Assembly: GCF_012224145.1 (NCBI RefSeq)
Contig: NZ_CP041030.1
Span: forward strand, 248,001-312,000
Direction of reading: 5' to 3'
Length of the DNA stretch: 64,000 nucleotides
Origin: Francisella sp. LA112445
GTDB lineage: Bacteria; Pseudomonadota; Gammaproteobacteria; Francisellales; Francisellaceae
Made by a program: the position numbers and the translations under genes. Shown piece by piece: positions 48,829-58,066 of this stretch (position 1 is its first letter; each line of letters begins with the position of its first letter). The notes beneath the pieces were generated by a model. The model was given only the letters and a program-made list of their open reading frames with translations, was not told where the DNA came from and searched no databases.

Positions 48829-50283
48829 TTATTTTCTCCAGAACTCTGGTATAAAAAGTACTAATAATGTAAATATTTCTAAACGTCCTGCAATCATTGC
48901 AAAATCACATATCCATAGAGCTCCATTGGGAATGTTTTTAAAATTAGAACCTATCTCTCCTAGTCCAGGTCCTACATTAGATAATGTTGTGGCAATAGTT
49001 GAAAATGCAGTTGCAATATCTAAACCGCAACCTAATAAAGCCAACCAACCAATTGCAAAAACAATAATATAGACAGAAATAAATCCAGAGACTCTATTTA
49101 GTGCTTGCTCGGATATATTTACATCATCTAACTTTACAGTAAACATCCCTTGAGGATGGATAACTCTTTTTGCTTCAAGCATAGCTTTTTCTTTGAAAAG
49201 TATAGCGCGAATCATTTTCAGACCACCAGCTGTAGAGCCACCACAACCACCAATTATCGCTATAAACATAAGTAAAACTGGTAAGAACGTAGGCCATAGG
49301 TAGTAATTTGTATCAGATACAAACCCTGCACTTGAGCTAATTGATATTACTTGGAATATACTATTTAAAATGATGTGAAATGTATTAGAAAGGCTATCTG
49401 CATTAGCAATTAATGTAATACTAACTATTAAAGATGTAAAAAATAAAAAATAAAAGTATGCTTTAAATTCAACATTTCTAAAGTAGTGACTAATTTTAAA
49501 CTTTGATAATGCTATATAGTGAGCCTTAAAGCTGGTAGCTCCTAGAAATAGGAAGATACCGCAAACAAGAAGAACTCCTGTTGATTTATTTGTCATGCTA
49601 GCATCACTAGGGGTGAATCCACCTGTTGATACTGTTGAGAACGTGTAGCATATAGCATCAAACGGTCCCATACCTACTATAATATAAGAAACAAAGCATA
49701 AGAATGTAAGAAGTAGATATACCATCCATAATGCTTTTGCTGTACTAGAGATTTTGGGTGCAATCTTATCATCTTTCCATTGACCTGTTACCTCAGCTTT
49801 ATATAGTTGCATACCACCAACTCCTAGTAGTGGCAAAATTGCAACTGTTAGAACGACAATCCCCATACCGCCGAAAAACTCGGTTTGTTGACGGTAGAAT
49901 AATATGCTATGCGGCAACTGGTCTAATCCTTCTATCACAGTACCACCTGTAGTAGTAAATCCTGATACAGATTCAAATACAGCATGTGTCAAGGATAAAT
50001 CTAAACCCGGGAAGGTCATATATGGTATTGCTCCAAACACTGAAACAAATACCCAAACTAATGCCACAATTAAGAACCCATCTTTATTTGATAGCTTCTT
50101 ATCTGATTTGCGAGCTAAAAACCAAAGTATAAAGCCACATAAAAATGTGATAGCAAAACTTAGGACAAAAGGATATGCATTATTTTCTTCATAGATATAA
50201 TCAATAATTATAGGACTAAGCATAGTAAGACTTAGGAACATTAGAAATATGCCGATTATCTTAGGTTTTTGGCTTAAGTTCAT
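48829..50283 (-). CDS. trkH: TrkH-type potassium uptake channel subunit (copy 1)
   Basis: Inner-membrane K+ translocating subunit of the Trk system. The 484-residue protein has the four pore-loop filters: SGFTTTGGTVI, STVSTGGFTPS, ISSSAGF and LSNVGPGLGEI. It needs a cytosolic NAD-binding TrkA, which is not in the window. A paralogue of equal length lies 161 bases upstream on the same strand. Confidence 0.93.
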   Translation of the reverse strand: MNLSQKPKIIGIFLMFLSLTMLSPIIIDYIYEENNAYPFVLSFAITFLCGFILWFLARKSDKKLSNKDGFLIVALVWVFVSVFGAIPYMTFPGLDLSLTHAVFESVSGFTTTGGTVIEGLDQLPHSILFYRQQTEFFGGMGIVVLTVAILPLLGVGGMQLYKAEVTGQWKDDKIAPKISSTAKALWMVYLLLTFLCFVSYIIVGMGPFDAICYTFSTVSTGGFTPSDASMTNKSTGVLLVCGIFLFLGATSFKAHYIALSKFKISHYFRNVEFKAYFYFLFFTSLIVSITLIANADSLSNTFHIILNSIFQVISISSSAGFVSDTNYYLWPTFLPVLLMFIAIIGGCGGSTAGGLKMIRAILFKEKAMLEAKRVIHPQGMFTVKLDDVNISEQALNRVSGFISVYIIVFAIGWLALLGCGLDIATAFSTIATTLSNVGPGLGEIGSNFKNIPNGALWICDFAMIAGRLEIFTLLVLFIPEFWRK

Positions 50284-50444
50284 TGATTAATGCTTTAGAA
50301 GCTTTATCTTTGATGATTTTGATGTTTAGTTTATTACAATTATCTTAAAGCTACAAGTTTATCATTTAGTATATAAAAATTCTCAATCCGAGAAACTCTT
50401 TTCTTCAATCAAGACAAAGTGGATAGTTTAGGAGGTGGTATATG

Positions 50445-51899
50445 CTATTTGCGCCAAAAATCTGGCATAAAAAGAACCAGTACGGTAAATATCTCAAGAC
50501 GACCTGCAATCATTGCAAAATTACATATCCAAAGAGCATCATCAGGTACAGTTTTAAAGTTTGAACCAATTTGCCCTAAGCCTGGTCCTACATTCGACAG
50601 GGTAGTTGCAATTGCTGAAAATGAAGTATCTGGACTTAAACCACATGCTATTAACATTAGCCAACAAACAGCAAATAGTATTAAATAAACCGATACAAAG
50701 CCAGAAACTCTATTAAGGGCTTGTTCTGATATAGGTACGCCATCAAGCTTTACAGTGAACTTCCCTTGAGGATGAATAACTCTCTTTGCTTCAAGGGTAG
50801 CTTTTTCTTTAAATAAAATAGCTCTTATCATCTTTACACCACCAGCGGTAGATCCACCACAACCACCGATAATTGCTATAAACATCAAAAAGAAAGGTAT
50901 AAAACTAGGCCAGATATAATAATTAGCATCAGAAACGAAACCAGCAGTTGAGCTTATAGAGACAACCATAAATATACTGTTAGTTACCATATCAGGAATC
51001 TTTGATAAATCTTTTGAGTATGCGATTAAGGTTATAGCTATAATTAAAGATGAGAGAAATAGAAAATAAAAATAAGCTTTAATCTCAATGTTATTAAAAT
51101 AGTGCTTGATGCTAAATTTTGAAAAAGCTATATAGTGAGCCTTAAAGTTTGTAGCACCTAAAAATAAAAAGAAAATACATACATAGATTACAGGCTTTGA
51201 TTGGGCAGTCATACCAGCATCAGTGGGAGCAAATCCACCTGTTGAGATGGTTGAGAATGCATAGCAGATAGCATCAAATGGACCCATGCCAACTAGTAAA
51301 TACGCTATAAAACAAATAAATGTTAGTAAGACATATACTAGCCACATTGCCTTAGCTGTGGTTGATATTCTTGGGGCGATTTTTTCATCTTTGCCGAGAC
51401 CTGTTACTTCAGCTTTGTATAGCTGCATACCATCAACACCAAGTAGCGGTAAGATCGCAACAGTTAAAACAACAATTCCCATACCACCAAAAAAGTGTGT
51501 CTGCTGGCGATAGTATAAAATACTATGAGGCAGTTTATCTAAGCCTGTTATTACAGTTGCACCTGTTGTGGTAAATCCAGAAATAGATTCAAACACAGCA
51601 TGAGTAAAAGATAAATCTAAACCAGGAAATACCATATAAGGAATCCCGCCAAAGACTGTAACAAAAACCCAAACAAGAGTAACAATAACAAAACCATCCT
51701 TATTAGTGATTTTCTTGCTGGCATTACGACCAATAAACCAGAGTAAAAAACCACAGATAAATGTTATGGCGAAGCTTAGTAAAAAAGGATATATATTTGA
51801 TTCATCATAGATATAGTCTACGACAATCGGTGTAAGCATGGTAAGGCTTAAAAACATTAAGAACATACCGATTATCTTAGGGTTTTGGCTTAACCTCAT
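50445..51899 (-). CDS. trkH: TrkH-type potassium uptake channel subunit (copy 2)
   Basis: Close paralogue of the adjacent copy, also 484 residues, with roughly three quarters of positions identical by eye. The filters are SGFTTTGATVI, STISTGGFAPT, ISSTAGF and LSNVGPGLGQI, so both should conduct K+. The upstream regions also share TGATGTTTAGTTTA and AAGCTACAAG, meaning that the duplicated unit included its promoter. Confidence 0.93.
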   Translation of the reverse strand: MRLSQNPKIIGMFLMFLSLTMLTPIVVDYIYDESNIYPFLLSFAITFICGFLLWFIGRNASKKITNKDGFVIVTLVWVFVTVFGGIPYMVFPGLDLSFTHAVFESISGFTTTGATVITGLDKLPHSILYYRQQTHFFGGMGIVVLTVAILPLLGVDGMQLYKAEVTGLGKDEKIAPRISTTAKAMWLVYVLLTFICFIAYLLVGMGPFDAICYAFSTISTGGFAPTDAGMTAQSKPVIYVCIFFLFLGATNFKAHYIAFSKFSIKHYFNNIEIKAYFYFLFLSSLIIAITLIAYSKDLSKIPDMVTNSIFMVVSISSTAGFVSDANYYIWPSFIPFFLMFIAIIGGCGGSTAGGVKMIRAILFKEKATLEAKRVIHPQGKFTVKLDGVPISEQALNRVSGFVSVYLILFAVCWLMLIACGLSPDTSFSAIATTLSNVGPGLGQIGSNFKTVPDDALWICNFAMIAGRLEIFTVLVLFMPDFWRK

Positions 51900-52008
51900 T
51901 GACGAATACTTAAAAGCTATATCTTTAGTGGTGACTTTGATGTTTAGTTTAGTATAATTATGTCTAAGCTACAAGGTAAATTATTAGTATCTAAGAGAGG
52001 TTTTTACT

Positions 52009-52209
52009 ATGATGAAACTTATATTAAGGTTAGCTCACCTATTTGATAATAAAAAAGATAGAGCATACGTAAGTGAGGCAGATAAGCTTTTACAAGAGTT
52101 TGATAAAGCCAATCCACAAAAGTCAGAATCGCAAAAAAAAGAAATTTTAAAGCATAGAAATATATATAAAAGAGAAGCAAAACCAAAAACTAGTTTTCTT
52201 GATGGTTAG
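52009..52209 (+). CDS. Small conserved-looking cytosolic protein
   Basis: A 66-residue, highly charged helical protein. YVSEADKLLQEFDKANPQKS, then ESQKKEILKHRNIYK, recalls the short CBU_0585-type proteins of intracellular gamma-proteobacteria, though the match is from memory. GAGAGG precedes the ATG. Its 3' end overlaps the end of the convergent MFS gene by 20 bases. Confidence 0.6.
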   Translation: MMKLILRLAHLFDNKKDRAYVSEADKLLQEFDKANPQKSESQKKEILKHRNIYKREAKPKTSFLDG

Positions 52210-53380
52210 TCTTAATTTGTGTAACAGCAATAAGTCCTATTAGCAAAATAACACCTGCTATCCAGTATAAATACGGTGCTAAGTGGCTATCTATAAGTAA
52301 GCCTCCACAGATAAGAATAATTAGCTGTGGTAGAGAAAAAAACATATTTAGCCAGCCCATATATTCTCCTAGTCTATCTTTAGGTGCTAGTTTAGCAATT
52401 AGCGTATAGCAAGATACTTGAGACAGAATAAAGCCAGTAGCAACAATAAATGTGATAATGTACCATAGGAAACTTTCTTTTGTTAGAAAAGATCCACAAA
52501 TTAAGGCTATAGCAAATATTAGTAAGCCAATTTTAAAGATGTTCTCAACTTTGATTAGATTTATAATAGTTGTTGCTAAGAGTCCAACAATTACAGATCC
52601 GATTCCAAAAGTCATAACTAATGACGCGGTGAAGTCTTTGCTAAAACCAAGGTGATGATTCATATATCCGCCCATTAAAGGCATAAAAGCACCAAAGCCT
52701 GTTAATGTACAGAATGTTGCTAGAAAAAGAAGGTTGATATTTTTATCACTAAAGATATCAAAGCTTAGTTTAAAAGCTGAAGTCATTTGATTTTCAGGTC
52801 TTTCTTTAACTATAAAAGGTATTACAGATAATGTCGGTATTATTAGAAGTAGACATACTGTTACGCAACTAAGAAAGGCACCTCCAATATTCCAAATAAT
52901 TGCACCAACTAAACCAATTATAATTGTTCCTATCTGCGCAGTAGTTCTAGCAAGTAGCGTAGCAAAAGGAATTTGATCACGATCTACAACCTCTACAACC
53001 ATTGTATAGTAAGGACCTTGAAAGAAATTAATACTAGCATAAGTTAAAAAGGCAATTATAAATAAACAAATATAGTTAGGTGCAAAAGGCCAGAGCATTT
53101 GAAATATGCAGGTACTAACTAGTCCTACTAATAGCCAAGTAGTTCTTTTACCTAAAAATTTATGTGAAGGTGTTTTATCTGAGGCAATTCCTGAGAGTGT
53201 TTGCATAAATAGTCCCGTGAAAGCAGCCATAGATAATAAAAGACCAGCTAAAAAGGAAGAGTTGGTATGTTGGTAGACTATCCATGAGCCAATAGTTCCT
53301 GTTAATGACCAATACATTCCTATGCCAATATCTGGTATAGAAATCAAAAAAGGATTCCAACGACGAATATTATATTTCAT
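52190..53380 (-). CDS. MFS sugar transporter, linked to beta-galactosidase
   Basis: A 396-residue inner-membrane protein with about twelve hydrophobic segments. The loop GIASDKTPSHKFLGKRTTWL resembles the RxGKRRP loop of sucrose/glycoside transporters of the GPH/SLC45 type. It begins 17 bases after the GH42 gene on the same strand, so it probably imports a galactoside for that enzyme. Substrate is inferred. Confidence 0.75.
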   Translation of the reverse strand: MKYNIRRWNPFLISIPDIGIGMYWSLTGTIGSWIVYQHTNSSFLAGLLLSMAAFTGLFMQTLSGIASDKTPSHKFLGKRTTWLLVGLVSTCIFQMLWPFAPNYICLFIIAFLTYASINFFQGPYYTMVVEVVDRDQIPFATLLARTTAQIGTIIIGLVGAIIWNIGGAFLSCVTVCLLLIIPTLSVIPFIVKERPENQMTSAFKLSFDIFSDKNINLLFLATFCTLTGFGAFMPLMGGYMNHHLGFSKDFTASLVMTFGIGSVIVGLLATTIINLIKVENIFKIGLLIFAIALICGSFLTKESFLWYIITFIVATGFILSQVSCYTLIAKLAPKDRLGEYMGWLNMFFSLPQLIILICGGLLIDSHLAPYLYWIAGVILLIGLIAVTQIKTNHQEN

Positions 53381-53397
53381 TATGATTTACCTTTGAT

Positions 53398-55365
53398 TTA
53401 ATAGTATTTGCTATATGAGTTAGAAAATTCTGAATAATTTATTATCTGCGTATCATAAGGATTAAGTTTTAATCCTAAATAGTCAACCTCATGACTATTG
53501 TGGTTTAAAATAATAGCAATTTTAGAATCACCATCACCCTTTATAATAACTTCAACATCATTTGGAGATTTATAAGTACTAATATTATGTTTTTGGGTTA
53601 TATCTAGTACTAAGTCATTCCAGAAAGAGCTATCATCAATACCTGTGCCAATATAGTAAATTGATCCTTTACCAAGATTATTTTTTACAGCGGCGCTATA
53701 GTTTTTAAATTCATCAGTATAATTACATAATGATTCGCTAGTGCTTTTAAGAGTGAGCATATCGCGCCATACAGTGGCAGTTAGATCTTTGTTTTTATAC
53801 TTGATTTTACAATTTGTCCCTGTAGGAAGAGGCTCAAAATATTCAGCTTTTACACCAGCAAGCTCGTGAATAGGGTTTTCTACACCAAAGCGAATTTCGT
53901 TGTGGTATTCTTTAAGTCCTGCTCTAAATGTAGCTATAACAGTACTACCATTTTCAATAAATGCCTCTATTCTAGCAATATTTTTATCTGTGATTAACAT
54001 AGATACTGGAAGTAAGAGTATTGAATATTTACTAAAATCATGGCGAACATCTAGTACATCAACATTAATGTTATTATCAAAAAAAGGTTTATAAAGTCTA
54101 GCGTGCTCATGCTGAATATCAAAAGCAGTTGATTGTTGTTGGATGCGCCAGCTATAGATATTATCCATAGAATATAAAAGAGCTACTTTTGATTGTGTTG
54201 GGGCCTGTATCGCCTTTTGGTTTTGTTTGGCTAATTTAATGATATCTAGCATTTCATCATAGCGATGATTATATTTATTATCATGATCTAGCACACCATA
54301 GCAGAATTGCTCAGCGCCTTTTGTTGCTGTACGCCATCTAAAATAAATTAGATTATCGCATCCTCTAGCCATTGCTTGGAATGACCATAGTTTAGCGTGG
54401 CCTGCTCGAGGTACGAATCCCATTATATTGTGAGCTTGAGCTCCTATTAGTTGTTCAGTGATCCAGTAATTCTCTCTTTTAAAACCTCGAGTTTGATCTA
54501 ACTTCATTGCGGTTTTATAAGCATCTACAGGAACTTGCTGGCCTCCCCAAACAGGGTAGTTATTTAGTGCTACAAGATCTATTTGCTCAGCTAAATCTGT
54601 ATGATCTTGAGCCTTAGAGAAATAATCTCCTGTAAAATTATGCAAGGTTTGTTGGCTTGGAGCTATATCTTTGATAACTTTGGCTTGTCTTGCTAAAAAG
54701 TTAGTCGTCGTCTGGGCTCTAAAACGATTAAAGTACAAAATCATACCTGGGTTTGGCGCTGGAATAGTTGGGCGAGGTATATTAATCTCATCAAAGTTAT
54801 TATATGTTTGTGACCAAAAGACTGAGCCTATAGCATCATTAAGTAGATTGATATTATTATTAAATTGTTGTTTTAGATAGCTTCTAAACTCTAACTCGCA
54901 TTGATCGCAGTAGCACATATCACTAGTTTCATGACCTAGTTCATTATCTATATGCCAAAGTAATAAAGCAGGGTGTTGATGATATGCTTCTACCATTTTT
55001 TGAGTAATGCGTTCAGCATATTTGTTGTATGTTGGTGAGTTTAGACAAGCTTGTCTTCTACCACCAAAATATCTTTGTAGACCATTTTCATCTACAGAAA
55101 ATATCGTTGGATCTTTTTTGTATAACCATGCAGGAGCTGTGGCTGTTGGTGTGCCAAGCATTACTTTGAGATTTAGCTTATGTGCTTTATCTAATATCAT
55201 CTTAAAAAAGCTAAAATCAAATTGACCTTCTTGAGGCTCCATTAGATGCCAGGCAAACTCAGCAATTCTAATACAATTAAGTTCTGAATTCGCAATACGT
55301 TGAAGATCATCATCAATAAGTGAATAGTCCCATTGCTCTGGGTAATAGTCGACACCAAAATACAT
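53398..55365 (-). CDS. GH42 beta-galactosidase
   Basis: A 655-residue cytosolic retaining beta-galactosidase. The acid/base Glu142 lies in WHIDNELGHE and the nucleophile Glu304 in YWITEQLIGAQ. Cys107, Cys151, Cys153 and Cys156 match the GH42 zinc site. The TIM barrel (1-390) is followed by the trimerisation domain and a small beta domain, all of normal length. Forms an operon with the downstream MFS transporter. Confidence 0.92.
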   Translation of the reverse strand: MYFGVDYYPEQWDYSLIDDDLQRIANSELNCIRIAEFAWHLMEPQEGQFDFSFFKMILDKAHKLNLKVMLGTPTATAPAWLYKKDPTIFSVDENGLQRYFGGRRQACLNSPTYNKYAERITQKMVEAYHQHPALLLWHIDNELGHETSDMCYCDQCELEFRSYLKQQFNNNINLLNDAIGSVFWSQTYNNFDEINIPRPTIPAPNPGMILYFNRFRAQTTTNFLARQAKVIKDIAPSQQTLHNFTGDYFSKAQDHTDLAEQIDLVALNNYPVWGGQQVPVDAYKTAMKLDQTRGFKRENYWITEQLIGAQAHNIMGFVPRAGHAKLWSFQAMARGCDNLIYFRWRTATKGAEQFCYGVLDHDNKYNHRYDEMLDIIKLAKQNQKAIQAPTQSKVALLYSMDNIYSWRIQQQSTAFDIQHEHARLYKPFFDNNINVDVLDVRHDFSKYSILLLPVSMLITDKNIARIEAFIENGSTVIATFRAGLKEYHNEIRFGVENPIHELAGVKAEYFEPLPTGTNCKIKYKNKDLTATVWRDMLTLKSTSESLCNYTDEFKNYSAAVKNNLGKGSIYYIGTGIDDSSFWNDLVLDITQKHNISTYKSPNDVEVIIKGDGDSKIAIILNHNSHEVDYLGLKLNPYDTQIINYSEFSNSYSKYY

Positions 55366-55600
55366 AGATAGTTACATAAACGTAAAATAAAGATTGAATT
55401 CATTATATTGATACTTTGCTTAATCATCAACTAAAAAGCTATCTAAAGATTTAGTAAAAATTAATGCTTTATTACGTAGGTTTTTAGTTTAAATTATAAG
55501 CCGAATTTTTAGGTTAAATGTCTGTAATCTAACTTGTTTTAATCGAGCAAAAATATATAATCTGATGGGTTTTTAGATCTTTTTAAACCCATATTTAAAC

Positions 55601-57208
55601 ATGCTTAGTAAATTTAATAAACATAAAGGTTTAACGCTTTTAGAGTTAATGGTTGTTGTTGCTATAATTGTTGTATTAGCAGCAGTTTTTACCAGTATAT
55701 ATAGTAAGAATACTGCAAAAGCTGAAGTTTCAAAGGCATTAAGTTTAGTATCGCCAGTAAAGCACCAAATTGCCGAGGAATATACCTCAAATTCAGACTT
55801 TCCAGAAAGTGTTAGTGATTTACCACATTTATCAGATGATGATAGTGAAGTTAGTTTTGGGTATTCAAAACCAGATATAGATATAAGATTTGATGAATCT
55901 AATTATTCAGAGTTGAAAGATCATCAGATAGAGCTTACTCCTGTAGCAGATGGTTCTTTGATTAAATGGGGATGCCAGACAGATATTGATAGTGATTATA
56001 TGCCATTACAGTGTAATCATGTAAGTAGTTTAGCAAATCAAAATGGTGCAGGAAACTCTAGTGGGGCTGGAGGTCAAAGTGTAAGTGGAAGTCAACAAAA
56101 TAGTAGTGATGAGGGCGATCAGTTGAGTGATCAAGAACAGCCACTAGTAGAAGGTAGTGACTTATATGATAATGCTATTGATTTGGTAAAAAATCTATTT
56201 ACTGATGAAGTAGGGGACAGTGATGTTGAAACACGCTATAGCGAAGAGGGAACTCCTTTGTTAGATTTAGATGGAGATACTCAGTCATTGATAGCTTCAG
56301 AAGATATTTCAGATGGCGAGATTAGAATGTTTTTATCATCAGAGCTTAAAGATGCTCTTTTACTAGATCCTTCTAGAAAATCTGAGGCAAATAATTATAT
56401 AGAGCTTATGGGAGCTGATGATATTGCGATACGCTCATCATATGGAGATGATACTGTAAAAGTCGATACTTTGACTAATTCAGATGTTGCTACATTCAGT
56501 GATTCAGATACTGTTGAGGTTTTAGAAAGCTCTGGTAACTATTATGTTTTAGATCCATCTTCAGAAACGTTAGCTGAGGAACCTTTGGCAGCTTATGGTA
56601 ATGATAAATTAACAATCGGTCGAAGTATAAATGATGAGATTCTTGTTGGAGGAGGTAATGATGTAGTTAATATCAATAGTGGAGAAGGGCTAAAACTATC
56701 AGCTTTAGAAGGAAATGATACTATAAACTTGGGTTCTGTAAACTCTGATAATATAACTACGGGTGATGGTGATGATGTCATTAATATTATCTCTGGTAAT
56801 AGTGGTAACCTATCTGGAGATATTTCAGATTATAGTAATGGTATAAGATCAGGCTCTGGCAATGATACAATTAATGTTGGCTATGGCTCTAATGTTTTAA
56901 ATGCTGGAACTGGTGATGATGCTGTGACTATAGACTGGGGTGGGAATAATCAAGCAGCTGCAGGTAATTATGATGGTTCATCAGGTAGTGATAACTTAGT
57001 TATTAAAGCACAAGGAGATGCTTTAAATGAGTTATTGAATTCGTATGTTTCAGATCCAGGACTTCATGAGGTAACTACTAATTTTTCAGATGGTAACACC
57101 TTTTCTACGAGGAGTTTTGAAAATATAAAAATTATAAATTCAGAAACTGGTGAAGAGGTTTTTTCAGGAACTAAAAATCCAGATAATAGTTGGACTAAGG
57201 TTTATTAG
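55601..57208 (+). CDS. Type IV pilin-like protein with C-terminal RTX-like repeats
   Basis: A 535-residue protein. The N-terminus KHKGLTLLELMVVVAIIVVL is a class III prepilin signal: cleavage after Gly10 leaves Leu1 and the essential Glu5 (Glu15 of the precursor) before a hydrophobic helix. A pilin-sized domain runs to about 145 (with CQT...LQC cysteines), then a low-complexity Ser/Gly/Gln linker and an acidic region. About 348-450 contains degenerate RTX nonapeptides such as GGGNDVVNI, LEGNDTINL, GDGDDVINI, GSGNDTINV and GTGDDAVTI. Typical pilins are 130-170 residues. Calcium binding by the repeats is expected from the family. No other pilus gene is adjacent. Confidence 0.85.
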   Translation: MLSKFNKHKGLTLLELMVVVAIIVVLAAVFTSIYSKNTAKAEVSKALSLVSPVKHQIAEEYTSNSDFPESVSDLPHLSDDDSEVSFGYSKPDIDIRFDESNYSELKDHQIELTPVADGSLIKWGCQTDIDSDYMPLQCNHVSSLANQNGAGNSSGAGGQSVSGSQQNSSDEGDQLSDQEQPLVEGSDLYDNAIDLVKNLFTDEVGDSDVETRYSEEGTPLLDLDGDTQSLIASEDISDGEIRMFLSSELKDALLLDPSRKSEANNYIELMGADDIAIRSSYGDDTVKVDTLTNSDVATFSDSDTVEVLESSGNYYVLDPSSETLAEEPLAAYGNDKLTIGRSINDEILVGGGNDVVNINSGEGLKLSALEGNDTINLGSVNSDNITTGDGDDVINIISGNSGNLSGDISDYSNGIRSGSGNDTINVGYGSNVLNAGTGDDAVTIDWGGNNQAAAGNYDGSSGSDNLVIKAQGDALNELLNSYVSDPGLHEVTTNFSDGNTFSTRSFENIKIINSETGEEVFSGTKNPDNSWTKVY

Positions 57209-57313
57209 ACTTTTAATGATAGGTGTTATGCTAGATGTATTATTTAAGTTTTTGAGGCTGTATGATTTAGTTTTTACTGATATACTAAGTATTATTTTTT
57301 AGGAAAATTATAG

Positions 57314-57448
57314 ATGAAAAAAAGTTTTGTATCACTGTTGTTATTATGTTCACTAACTTTATCTTTAAATAGCTGTTTTTGGCTGGCTGTTGGAGGTGTG
57401 GCAGCTGCTGGTGGTGCAGCTGGAGCATATATGGTTGATAAGAAGTAA
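57314..57448 (+). CDS. Small Gly/Ala-rich lipoprotein
   Basis: A 44-residue product: a signal peptide with lipobox SLNSC (Cys21) and a short mature tail with GGVAAAGGAAGAY, a glycine-zipper-like pattern, ending MVDKK. AGGAAAA precedes the ATG. It lies between the pilin-RTX gene and lolA and may be cotranscribed with the former. It is similar in style to small outer-membrane lipoproteins; function unknown. Confidence 0.6.
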   Translation: MKKSFVSLLLLCSLTLSLNSCFWLAVGGVAAAGGAAGAYMVDKK

Positions 57449-57454
57449 AGGGTT

Positions 57455-58066
57455 TTAAGACTTTGTTTCGTCTATTACATCAGTATCTTTAGGTGCTTTA
57501 AAGTTAAAAAGAGAGTTATCAAGAGAAACGTTATCTTTGACATCAGAGAATTTAATCTGTGTAAACTGATTTAGTGAAGTCGAAATTTCAAGAGACTTCA
57601 GTTTATTGTCACTATCAAACTTAATTACAATGCTATTTATCATTTCATCATTTTTAGGCTTAAGAATGTAGTTGTTGCCACCTTTTTCTTTTACAGTAAA
57701 TAGTTTATCAATGTTTTCTGTATTTTTTGATAAAAGTATAAGGTAAGGGTATTGAGCAATATTGTTTGAGACTTTTTTTATTATAAGTTGCTCAAGATCA
57801 CCATCATAGATCCATAGTTTTTTACCATTGGAGATGATTTTTTGATTATTTGGAGATGTTATAACCCATCTAAAAAACTGTGGCTTTTTAAGACTCATCT
57901 TGCCTTGGGTATTCATGTCATTTTGACTATTAATAAGTCTTTGATTAAAGTTAGCAGTCATAGAATTGATGCTTTTAATTTTCTTTACTAAATCTTGCGC
58001 AGCATCAGCAAAACAGATATTTATACTAATGAAAATTGTTATTAGTAGTACGATTAATTTTTTCAT
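57455..58066 (-). CDS. lolA: Outer-membrane lipoprotein carrier protein
   Basis: Periplasmic chaperone that carries lipoproteins from LolCDE to LolB. The 203-residue protein has a signal peptide (1-22) and the LolA core: [16 protein letters not shown], then [20 protein letters not shown]. It abuts the ftsK stop codon directly, as in other gamma-proteobacteria. Confidence 0.93.
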   Translation of the reverse strand: MKKLIVLLITIFISINICFADAAQDLVKKIKSINSMTANFNQRLINSQNDMNTQGKMSLKKPQFFRWVITSPNNQKIISNGKKLWIYDGDLEQLIIKKVSNNIAQYPYLILLSKNTENIDKLFTVKEKGGNNYILKPKNDEMINSIVIKFDSDNKLKSLEISTSLNQFTQIKFSDVKDNVSLDNSLFNFKAPKDTDVIDETKS

